Positions 1 through 7,661 of a stretch of 11,194 bases of DNA are shown here, one piece after another. Under the pieces are notes generated by a model that saw only the letters and a list, made by a program, of their open reading frames with translations, did not search any database and was not told where the DNA came from. The position numbers and the translations under genes are program-made. The stretch's first letter is position 1. Each line of letters begins with the position of its first letter. The stretch is from Pinguiococcus pyrenoidosus (Eukaryota; Sar; Pinguiophyceae; Pinguiochrysidales; Pinguiochrysidaceae), in contig JAAMXY010004178.1 of the NCBI GenBank assembly GCA_019677205.1, positions 7,789-18,982 of the forward strand, in the 5' to 3' direction.

Positions 1-715
1 TGATACCACTCGCCGACAGCCGCGGCAGTTGTCAGCCGCAGCAGTTGCGTGGCTTACCTCTGGCACCGATGACGAGAACTCGCTTGTTCGCGAAGATTTC
101 TGGGCTGTCATACGCTCGGCTGTGCACCAGCAGCGGCAATCGCCCGTCCTTTGCCCGAATCTCCTTGGTCTCCACGCCCACCTCGTCGACTAGTCGCTGC
201 AATCCTGGCAGCATCGGCAGGGAGGGCTTGTCGAAGTGGCCACTGCACACGAAAACGCCGTCAAAATCGCCCATCTCGGCCTCTCCTTGCTCCGCATCCT
301 TGGCAAACACTTTCCAGCCGTTGTGCAGCCTTTGCACTCGGCTCACTTGGCAGTCGAAGCGGATCAGGTCGGAGATCTGGTGCTTCTCGGCGTAGCTTTG
401 CAGGTATGTGTGCACTTGCGCGTGCGTCACATAGCTATTGAAGTCGCTAGGAAAGGGCTCCTCTGGATTAAAGCACATGACCTCCTTCGGCAAGTTACTC
501 ACGAGGTCGCGGTACATCACGCCGCCCTTTTCATAGCGCCACACGCCGCCCAGCGCCGGCTTCTGCTCGAAGATGGAGACGCTCAGGCCTCTCTCCAGGC
601 AGCGCCGGGCGGCGCAGAGCCCTGCGGCGCCAGCGCCGATCACGCACACTCTCGGCGCCTGAAGAGCCATCGCAGACGAGACGGAGGTGACGAGAAGGCG
701 CAAACGCGCGCGCAT
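1..715 (-). CDS. Flavin-containing monooxygenase, first exon (partial gene)
   Basis: FAD/NADPH-dependent monooxygenase that would oxygenate soft nucleophiles (N or S) in small substrates. Exon 1 spans 715-58 and encodes about 219 residues. Seen from ATG 715: the FAD Rossmann motif GAGAAG at residues 27-32, an acidic Glu at 50 ending the second strand, GGVWRY at 56-61, the family-type stretch YRDLVSNLPKEVM, and VCSGHFDKPSLP ahead of the second dinucleotide fold. The exon stops inside that NADPH fold (VLVIGAR) at a good donor, AG|GTAAGCC, at 58/57 in phase 1. The intron runs off the left edge, so the rest of the gene, including the HxxxF/Y identifying motif region, is not visible. The start could be ATG 715, which adds a short hydrophobic leader, or ATG 670 (MALQAPRV), close to a typical FMO start. 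The codon upstream at 724 is GTG and is not used. FMO versus a Baeyer-Villiger relative cannot be settled from this part. Confidence 0.85.
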
Positions 716-1216
716 TGTGGCCACACGCTGCGGCGTTCTGCGGAGGCCATAGGATGGCTACAGAAGGAGCGTTTTTTTCACGCGGAACTGGAGTATGAAG
801 AGGTAGACGCAAGGTGTACTTTTGCGATACTTAACTTTGGGTACACGAGTATCGAAGCTACTTCAGCTTTCTCTGCTTTTGCGGAAATTCTGTCCTTCTG
901 TCCCAGCTGCACTTCAGATTTCACTTTCCGGAACGTGCCTGTCACGTGCCGTTGCGGCTCCATTGGCGTCCAGGTCATTCCTATCCTTTCACTTTCGATA
1001 TGCCAGTATTTCACCACGTTGGACATTTTCATTGGTGGACCGAACCAGCTCAGCCGTAGTTCCCATTACACACCTACGACATGGCATCTCTAGCGCAAAT
1101 CGAATTTGCGTCAGTTTCAGCCCCTATTTCCGCTTCCTACAGCCACGATCGTGCAGCGTTCAAGTTCTCCGCGTGGCGTTTTGGCGTCACCGCCGTGGAG
1201 GCTCAAGACGCGCGTC
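716..1216. promoter_or_regulatory. Shared upstream region of the divergent FMO and F-box genes
   Basis: About 500 bp between two divergent starts, with no convincing coding content: the open frames here use non-ATG starts and have no family resemblance. A perfect CACGTG palindrome lies at 943-948. Inverted CCAAT boxes (ATTGG) lie at 962-966 and 1031-1035. No TATA box stands out. These are plausible elements by eye only; the motifs are short enough to occur by chance. Confidence 0.35.
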
Positions 1217-2622
1217 ATGAGTCTCCAGATGCTGCGCCCGGATGAGGATCTGCAGGAGCAGCGTGCGGTCGAGGACGTCGGCGTGGCTCCATCCGCAGGT
1301 ACTGCGGCACCGCTCTGGCGCGTGAGCCCACAAGTTTCGGCAGCAGATCGGTGCCTCTCTCCAGTCATGTGCTGACTTGTTTTTTGTGTTGTCGGCTGCA
1401 TCTGATAGCCTGGGAGACCTGGGAGTGGTGCTGGAGCGGGCCGGCGGTGGAGAACGGCCGCGACGCGGCGTGCTTGCAGCGGCTGAATGACCACGTACTC
1501 CAGCTGTCTCTGTATTTCTGCACTGCGGAGGATCTTCTGAGGTTCGAGATGGCCTCCCGATTCTGCAAGACCATCACAGAAGTGGCCTGGCGGCGACTGG
1601 TGCGCAAGAGGTGGCTTCTCAACGTAGATCGGATGGCGCCGAGGGTTTTCGGCGGCGCCACCTGGAAGAGGGCCTACAAGGTTTGTCAAGCAGGGTTCGC
1701 GGTGCCTTTGCCGCCGAATATGCAAGCATGCTCATTTCTCCACGCTGTGATGTCGCAGGCGCTATGTGGGAGACAGCGGATGCCGAGGGGGAGGCACTCG
1801 CAGAAGCACAACCTCGCCTTTGCGCATGGGCTGCACGATGGCGTCGAGACTTGGACTACTCTTCACCATCGGGAGGACTGCCGCCTGCCTCAGAGGCTGT
1901 CTGCGGCACGGGGAGAACGGGAAGCGGACGGCAGCCGTAGTGCCGTGCACGAGGCGGCAGACGGAGCCAGATTTTTTGAGATTCGCGTGGTCGTTCAGAA
2001 CCTGCGGAATGCCTCCGTCGAGGTCTTGGCAGGCTGCGCGGGGCTGCAGCTCATCACCGAGCATGGCCTGAAGGCCACGCTGCGGCAGGTCGGCGCAAAT
2101 CTGGACAGTCTCAAGGCGCTGCATCCGGCAATGTGTGCGCTGCCCGAGCACGTGGGAGCCGAGGCGGACGCCTCCCTGGGAGAGCCCTTCCATGCTTTTC
2201 CCCAGCTGGTGGCGTACAACGGCCGAGCCCTTGAAGAGCTCAGCTCGTGCTATAGAGGCGCGTTCAGCTACAAAATCGGGCCGGGCGAGACCGAGCGGAT
2301 CCCGGCCGTGGACGAAGTAGACCACAGCACGACAGGGACGCCGGTCAGTGCCCGGCGCGTGCGGCTCATCAATCCCATGCACTTCGCGGTGATCGGCATG
2401 GCGTTCGCGGTGCCGGCAAGCTTTGTATATGAAACTGACGTGCTGGTCCGGGCGTACAGCTTGCACATCCCGGCGATCATCACGGACGCGCTGACGGGCA
2501 AGCAGCGGGCGGTGACGCTGTCATGCAGGTTCAAGGGAGAAGAGCACCTCTGGAAGCACTACAAGTATCTTCCAGGCGGCTTCCTCGTGTTGGAGACGGG
2601 CTCCTCCTTGGCGAGGGTGTGA
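1217..2622 (+). CDS. F-box-like protein with unrecognised C-terminal domain
   Basis: Proposed exons are 1217-1298 and 1409-2622, joined across a 110-nt intron (CAG|GTACTG ... GATAG|CC) that keeps frame in phase 1. This gives 431 residues. A second possible intron, 1681-1758 (AAG|GTTTGT ... TCGCAG|GCG), is 78 nt, a multiple of three, so the frame stays open either way; removing it gives 405 residues. The F-box-like part lies shortly after the exon 1 junction: a leucine-rich helix, LLRFEMASRFCKTITE, then WRRLVRKRW and a WKRAY tail. If genuine it would bind Skp1 in an SCF ubiquitin ligase. The rest, from about FFEIRVVVQN to the end, looks like a folded beta-rich domain ending EEHLWKHYKYLPGGFLVLE; I do not recognise it. 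The middle (about 1760-1960) is Arg/Gly-rich and poorly protein-like, so splicing there is uncertain. The F-box call is moderate and the target is unknown. Confidence 0.6.
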
Positions 2623-2731
2623 TTTTGACGATCCCACAGACTGGGGAGATTTTGAGACTCTTCGCTCAAGAGGCGCCAAGAGATGCTTTGGTCATTTCCT
2701 TCTTCTCGTTGCTCTGTGCCTTCTGCTGCCA

Positions 2732-4152
2732 CTAGAGCTTGCCGAAATCGCTGATGAACTTGCCGAGGCCCTTGAAGGGGTTCCCGCCCGCTTCTCCGTC
2801 GCTCTGCTGCTCCTCCTCCGCCAGGAGCTCCTCGACCTCGGTTCCGGAGATACGAGACCCACGAGAAACGAGGAGGCGGTAGCCACCTGCCGCTTGACCT
2901 TCGGGGCTGTCGTCAATCACCCATGCCGAGAAGGGGAAGCCAAAGCGCCTTGTGAGGCAGCCCCAGTCTGTCGTCCGGAGCTGATATACTATTGTGAAGT
3001 TGTCTATGAGACGCTCCCGCACGAGTCGGCCAGCGTATCCAAAGCCTTCGAGATCCGGAGATGTTCCCCTTCCGTTAGTCGGATTGCACTCGTCACTGCA
3101 CACCCAAGCCCCAGCTTCCAAGACCCAAGCCCCAGCTTCCAAGACCCAAGCCCCAGCTTCCAAGACCCAAGCCCCAGCTTTCAAGACCCAAGCCCCAGCT
3201 TCCAAGACCCAACACAAAAGCCAGCAATGCCCAATGACGTACCCGTCGTTCCCATATCGATCAGGTTCGGGTTGATCATGACGACCGGCGTCGCCGCGCC
3301 TTGGGCGGCTTGGTAGATCTTCTCGATTGCCGACAAGTCCTCCGCCCGAGGACACAAGAGCACCAGCGCCGCGTCGGAACTCTTGATCGGCGGCGGCCCC
3401 ACAAGCTCCTCGCCCACCACCCTTGGCAGTCCCTTGACCCTCACATTCTGCGGCACCAGTGGCGTGGTGTCCTCTTCTTCTTCCTGCTCATCGTCGTCAG
3501 CGGGCTTCTTCTTCTTCTTGCTCTTGACGAGCTTCCACTCCTGCCGAGCCAACGCCGCTGCACCCTCGTCAGGAAAATAGATCGCGACCGTCTGATCGAA
3601 GGTGGGAGCGGGCTTTTCCTCTTCCTCGTCATTGACTTCCGCCAACGCCTCCGGCGGCGGCATGATTCCCAGGCCATTCACGAGGCCCACGAGCAGGCCC
3701 TGGGCCAGGGGCACCGAGTTCTTCAACGTCGTGTAGGTTGCGTCGCCGCCAGACGAGTCGAACTCAATCGTCATGCATGACACTCCGCTCTGGAAGGCGG
3801 AAACCGTGGACTCCACCATCTCCTGCAGCAAGGAACGTTGGCAACATGAGCTAATCGCAGCGAGAAACTTCTTGGCCAAGAGCCGCAGACAGCACCTCCA
3901 GGGCATCCTCGAAGCTGTCCGGCAGCTCTGTCCGAGATGCGCCGGCCTCCGTATCCAGAGAGCTCTCTCGCAGCCTTGAGATACGCGTGAAAATCAGCTT
4001 TTGCCCTGAAAATACCCCTCAATATCCGCGAAAAGGGGGGATCGACGAAGCTTGGAGAGGTACCTCCAGGAGCGCCTCGGCATCCGCGGGGCCAGCGAAA
4101 AGGCCTCCGCGCTCCACAGAAGGCACAGAGAGCCCAGTAGTCGGAGGCGCAT
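2732..4152 (-). CDS. Plastid-targeted DUF1995 family protein (four exons)
   Basis: Proposed exons: 4152-4064, 3974-3896, 3822-3243, 3045-2732 (353 residues, stop TAG). Introns are 89, 73 and 197 nt, in phases 2, 0 and 1, all GT-AG. DUF1995 proteins are found mainly in cyanobacteria, algae and plants; one plant member, LPA3, helps photosystem II assembly, but a role here is inference. Seen: a signal peptide at residues 1-17 ending SAEA|FSLAP, then a basic transit-like stretch; LPDSFEDALE at about 47-56; TIEFDSSG; acidic/lysine-rich inserts (EEEE, KKKKK, EEEE); AALVLLCPRAED; VVMINPNLIDMG; and after the last junction GFGYAGRLVRERLIDNFTIVYQL followed by the family's R-F-x-F-P-x-x-W-like end (RRFGFPFSAWVI). 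The last intron is well supported: donor GG|GTACGT, CTAAC branch motif at 3078-3074, acceptor CGAAG|GC 29 nt later, and it rejoins the family motif exactly. Alternative donors exist for intron 1 (4015) and intron 2. Confidence 0.8.
3103..3211. repeat. 21-bp minisatellite, five copies, inside a DUF1995 intron
   Basis: Unit CCCAAGCCCCAGCTTCCAAGA is repeated at 3103-3123, 3124-3144, 3145-3165, 3166-3186 and 3187-3207, followed by a 4-nt partial copy. Copies 1, 2, 3 and 5 are identical; copy 4 has one C-to-T change (at 3181). It lies inside the proposed intron 3242-3046 of the minus-strand gene. Unit length is a multiple of three, so several frames stay open through it and mimic coding sequence. 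Near-identity of the units implies recent expansion. Confidence 0.95.
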
Positions 4153-4312
4153 TTTGCGTCCAAAGGCTTTTGGCAAATTGAAGGCACTTTGTTGGCGACT
4201 TTGGCGTCTTTCACTTTGGTGAGCAGGATCGATCTTGATGGCAGGGACCGTATCAGCTGATCTTTCCGACCTCCCAATCTGATATCCGCAAGAAGTTTAA
4301 AATTAAGGATGT

Positions 4313-4335
4313 GGTTGGGATAGTGACTATCAACC
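4313..4335. promoter_or_regulatory. Inverted repeat (9-bp stem with 2-nt bulge)
   Basis: GGTT-gg-GATAG-tga-CTATC-AACC: arms 4313-4316 plus 4319-4323 pair with 4327-4335 around a 3-nt centre, with GG at 4317-4318 unpaired. It lies between divergent starts. It could be a dimeric protein-binding site (two GATA cores facing each other) or a hairpin in an unannotated transcript. The function is inference. Confidence 0.4.
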
Positions 4336-4349
4336 GCGTGCATACCATA

Positions 4350-4364
4350 TTTATCAAAGATAAA
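4350..4364. promoter_or_regulatory. Inverted repeat TTTATC-aaa-GATAAA
   Basis: A perfect 6-bp inverted repeat with a 3-nt centre. It also presents GATA cores on both strands and starts 15 nt after the previous inverted repeat. A binding site for a GATA-type or Myb-like factor is possible but is not shown by the sequence. Confidence 0.35.
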
Positions 4365-4486
4365 CGGCAATTTTACACCACTTTGAAATATCTTCTGGAG
4401 TCTTCGAAGTTCGGCGTCAAATGCCTCTCTTTTCCCGCCGTTTTTGGTGTTCTGCCCTTTCCACAGCGCCGCTATCCGCCTTTAGC

Positions 4487-6045
4487 ATGGAGATCCCACC
4501 TGCGATGAAACCTGTGGCCCGCTACATCCGGCGCGCGGAAGAGCTGGACCGCGACCGCAGTAAGCCCGAGTCGCGCCTCATGGCGTACTACTGCCGCCAG
4601 TACGCCGCGGAGAAAGCGATGGTGCTGCGAGAGCAGGACAGCTCGGAGCCGGTCATGCGCTTCCTGCTGGGCCTGGTGGAGAGTCTGGAGGCGGAGAAGA
4701 AGGCCATGCCGGAGTTCTCGCCGGAAGAGGTGCAGGTCCTGCTCCGGCGCTTCATTCTGCAGATCTTTGATGTGGCCGATGAGGAGGACCGCTCCGGCAA
4801 CGCCACCAAGACCACCGCACAGAGGTAGGCGGCCATCTGGGCAGTGAAGGAGGGGACTGCCGACAAAGTCTGGGAGAAAGAAGCGGGGAGTTAATGGAAG
4901 ATTCCGGCGTTTTTCCCCTCAAAAGGTTCAACGCGGTGGCCACTTTTATCGAGGTGCTGAAGCAGTTTGGGGAACTGGATGAGGGCCTGGCGTCCAAGAT
5001 GAAGTACTGCAAGTTCAAAGCACTGGATATCATCAAGGCCATCAGAGAGGGCCGCAGGCCCACACCTGGCAATCCGCTCGCAGAGGAGGAGGAGGAGGAG
5101 GTATGAGGCATGGACGCTTTGCTTCACGAGCATGTTGCTGCCGATCTCAGGCCCTGACCGCCTCCTCTTGTCTTTCTCTCTGATTTTGTGTTGCTGGTTT
5201 CCTCCAAGGACATTGAAAAGCGGATGGAGAAAGAGAGCTCGCCGCCGGCGGCGGACCCTTCCACCTCCATAAATAGCGTGATGCCGCAGAGCCCCGGCAT
5301 GCTGGACATTCCCAGCGCCCCTGGCGCCGAAGACGTCCATCCGACGCTGGGCCGACAGGGTAGCATGGGCTTCGCAGAGGCCGCCAAGTTCGTGCAGGTG
5401 AGAACTGGTCGTCGACGAGCGGGCCAAGCACCATGCTCAACGCAGCCTGCACAAACAGGAGCCCGATCCGCAGATCCAGCCGATGGGTGGCTTCACTCCG
5501 CAGCAGCCGGTTGCGAACAACTCGGGGAGGCAGACGCCCGTGGAGTCCACCAGAAAGCTGGACCCGCCTGCAACGTCTGCGCGCTTCCGCCTGGACATGG
5601 AAAGGCAGCACGATGCGCTGGAGTACGTGCTCTTCGCGAAAGCGGGACTCAAGCGGCAGCGTGGAGATCGCGCCGTCCAGCATCTAAAAGGTTTCACACC
5701 AGTCTTGCACGAAGCGCCGTCCATTTCCTGTGTCGCTCACCTGCTTCCATCGTAGGCGCGCTCAGCTTGCTGACGGGAGGGAACGCGGCTGCCGCCAATC
5801 AGGCGGCGGAAGCTCGTGTGGACGCCAGGTTCGAGTGCGCTGCGAAGCGGCCAAGGCGCCTGTGGGCTTCCTCGTGGATCTCATTCCATGCCTCTCCCTC
5901 AATCTGTAGGGCATACCGGAACGTCGCCACCGGAGCCATCCAAGGGAGCACGAAGCTGGATGAGGCGACTAGAGCAATAGGCATGAAGAACATTGACCAG
6001 GCGAAAGCTCACATAGAGGCCGCATTGAGTCTTATTGCAGGCTAG
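4487..6045 (+). CDS. VTA1: VTA1/LIP5, Vps4 cofactor of the ESCRT pathway (six exons)
   Basis: Exons 4487-4824, 4926-5100, 5209-5397, 5459-5690, 5756-5828, 5910-6045; 380 residues, stop TAG. Introns are 101, 108, 61, 65 and 81 nt, and all join in phase. Vta1/LIP5 binds ESCRT-III tails through an N-terminal pair of MIT-like bundles and, through its C-terminal helices, dimerises and activates the Vps4 ATPase in endosomal sorting. Seen: the family N-terminus MEIPPAMKPVARYIRRAEEL with YYCRQYAAEKAM at about 39-50, then across junction 1 FNAVATFIEVLKQFGELDE, KMKYCKFKALDIIKAIREG and PTPGNP (about 114-165). An acidic run and a Pro/Gln/Ser-rich linker follow, then the C-terminal helix pair from about 285 (DALEYVLFAKAGL ... 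AVQHLKGALSLLTG). A second, similar hairpin ends the protein (EATRAIGMKNIDQ...AALSLIAG). ATG 4487 matches family starts; ATG 4421 is in frame and would add 22 residues. Gene length is close to the human protein. Confidence 0.9.
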
Positions 6046-6197
6046 ATGGCTTGTAGAAGAGCTCCTGGAGACGTTATGTATATGCTGTGGTGCCATCAAC
6101 AGATACTAAGACCATTGTGCATTAGAAGGGCTCTCGCCGTGGATACGTAGATCGCATCTTCGCATCTTCACGCAAGACCGAAGGGGCAAGCAGGATC
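6046..6197. other. Convergent intergenic gap
   Basis: 152 bp between the VTA1 stop and the methyltransferase stop. It should hold both 3' ends. I see no canonical polyadenylation signal, repeat or RNA gene in it. Confidence 0.5.
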
Positions 6198-7469
6198 CTA
6201 TCGACTTCGCGGGTCACCTCCCTCGACTACCATTTGGTCTGCCACCTTTCTTCGGATGACGAAATAGTTCCACTCCAAGTAGGACGCCTCGTCCAGGACA
6301 TCTTCGAGAAGCTCTGGCTCCGTGACTTTGCGAATCTCCGCCACCAAGTCCGTCTGCTGCTTCAGGGCCATCGGCAGCTGCTCGACCCCGTAGCGATTGC
6401 GGGGATCTGCGAGCACCAAGTATGCGACTCCTCCGGGCCGAAGCTTCTCACCGATGACCGCCGCTGCGCTCCAAGCATCCTCTTCGCAGCAGATGATGTC
6501 GCTGCCGAGAATCACATCAAAGGTTTCCGACCCAGGAAGCAGCGCATCGGATGGCGGCAGCGGTGTCGTCATCCTTCCTTCTTCTTCTTCTTCTTCTTCT
6601 TCTTCTTCTTCTAGTGCACCATCATTCCTACCTCTTCGTCTGTCTATCGCTCCTTCTCGGTATGCATGGAAGTCCAAAAATCGTACCGACGGTCGTGAGG
6701 CCGCGTCGGGAAAGTTCAGCGTCGCATTGAAGCGAAGGTTGCGGAGCACGTCCTCGTTGTAGTCGGAGAGCGTGACGCTGGCCGCCAAGTCCACCACACT
6801 GAAGCCCGCAAGTCCCAGCCCGGCCCCCAGCTCAAGCACGCTGCGGCCAGCCGTCATCTCGGGCTTCTTTCGCAGCATCGCAGCAAGGATTGTCGCCGCC
6901 GGCCACAGCACGAAGCCCGTGTCTCGCTGGGCACTTTGCCGTTTCTCCACCTGCCGCAGCTGCAGCTTCAACCCCGCGATGGTCGTGGCAACGGGAGCGG
7001 GCCTCGCTTCCAAGAGTGGCGTCTGGCGCGGTCGGAACGCCACTCCTTGGCGCTGAGACGCCTCGATGACGGCGAACAGCTCGCTCTGCACGTCAGACGA
7101 GCGGCTGTCCAGCAGCTTTTGCAGCGTTGCATGGCCGCCACTCACCGCCAAGTCCCACGCCGCGTCCATGTCGTTGCTCAGCATTTCCTGCAGACGTCGA
7201 AGCGTGTCCCGCAGCTCGGCGTCAGAGGCCTCTGCAGCGCCCAGGAGCGCCACAAGGCCTCGGTAGCCGCCGGAGACCCGAAAGGCCACCAACTCCGCTA
7301 AGGAGGCACCGGCTGCTGGGCATGCGAGGTCCATAGAGAAGGAGCCACTGACCGAAGCCGCGTCCGCGTCAGCGCCAGAGTCGTCCATGGCGTTTGGCTT
7401 TTGGCCTTTCGGCCCTAGCGTCGCAAGCGGAAACCCCGGCGTCTCTCCTTGTGTCGCGCCCGCATGCAT
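6198..7469 (-). CDS. METTL21/FAM86-type (Methyltransf_16) methyltransferase
   Basis: SAM-dependent methyltransferase of the family that mostly methylates lysines of proteins such as eEF2, eEF1A or chaperones; the substrate here is unknown. From ATG 7469 it has 423 residues; from the also plausible ATG 7388 (MDDSGADAD) 396. The codon at 7496 is TTG and is not a eukaryotic start. Seen, numbered from 7469: a helical N-terminal region (about 55-145) of unrecognised type, possibly repeat-like; TGFVLWPAA at about 184-192, the family entry motif; LELGAGLGLAG at 212-222, the SAM-binding motif I; SDYN at 235-238 (acidic motif II); FDVILGSDII at 317-326 (motif IV, with SDII where many members have ADxxY); and LEWNYFVIRRK near the end. 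Eleven Glu in a row (287-297) interrupt the loop before motif IV. A 54-nt in-phase intron (6631-6578) covering that tract is conceivable, but its 3' end is purine-rich, so I keep one exon. Confidence 0.85.
   Translation of the reverse strand: MHAGATQGETPGFPLATLGPKGQKPNAMDDSGADADAASVSGSFSMDLACPAAGASLAELVAFRVSGGYRGLVALLGAAEASDAELRDTLRRLQEMLSNDMDAAWDLAVSGGHATLQKLLDSRSSDVQSELFAVIEASQRQGVAFRPRQTPLLEARPAPVATTIAGLKLQLRQVEKRQSAQRDTGFVLWPAATILAAMLRKKPEMTAGRSVLELGAGLGLAGFSVVDLAASVTLSDYNEDVLRNLRFNATLNFPDAASRPSVRFLDFHAYREGAIDRRRGRNDGALEEEEEEEEEEEGRMTTPLPPSDALLPGSETFDVILGSDIICCEEDAWSAAAVIGEKLRPGGVAYLVLADPRNRYGVEQLPMALKQQTDLVAEIRKVTEPELLEDVLDEASYLEWNYFVIRRKVADQMVVEGGDPRSR
6579..6611. repeat. (TTC)n microsatellite encoding poly-Glu
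   Basis: Eleven uninterrupted TTC/CTT triplets on the plus strand, read as GAA codons on the minus strand inside the methyltransferase. A pure single-codon run points to slippage rather than old selection for glutamate. Confidence 0.9.
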
Positions 7470-7661
7470 CAGGAGGTGTCGAGAGACGAGGGACAAAAGA
7501 CGCGAGTTGGCCTGAAAGCGCCACGGAGGGGACGCTGGCTCAACCTCGAGTAAAGATACGGTGGTGGCGAGCAGCCTTCTGCGAGAGAAAGGATATGTAC
7601 AGTGCCTGTGCCGGACGCAAAAGTTTGTCCGAGTATGATAGGAAATGAAGCTTCGTGTTCG

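Larger units (their letters stand above)
4153..4486. promoter_or_regulatory. Shared upstream region of the divergent DUF1995 and VTA1 genes
   Basis: 334 bp between the two ATGs. The centre (about 4290-4400) is clearly more AT-rich than the flanks and holds two inverted repeats (4313-4335 and 4350-4364), listed separately. The 90 bp before the VTA1 ATG are pyrimidine-rich, which fits a 5' leader. No coding content is supported here apart from an in-frame upstream ATG at 4421, discussed under VTA1. Confidence 0.45.

Noticed and set aside
236-1093. Long plus-strand open frame (285 codons)
   Set aside because: It is antisense to the FMO exon and runs into the upstream spacer, has no ATG-supported family match, and its sequence shows no domain.
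1611-1940. Alternative plus frame through the F-box gene linker
   Set aside because: It looks partly protein-like, but it has lower GC at third positions than the main frame, ends in TAG, and I found no in-phase splice that joins it to the C-terminal domain.
3103-3211. CRISPR-like array
   Set aside because: The units are directly adjacent with no spacers, lie inside a eukaryotic intron, and no cas genes are present.
3046-3355. Open minus frame through the 21-bp array (repeated AGAWVLE peptide) as a separate gene
   Set aside because: It is open only because the unit is 21 nt. The flanking DUF1995 halves rejoin exactly when this segment is removed.
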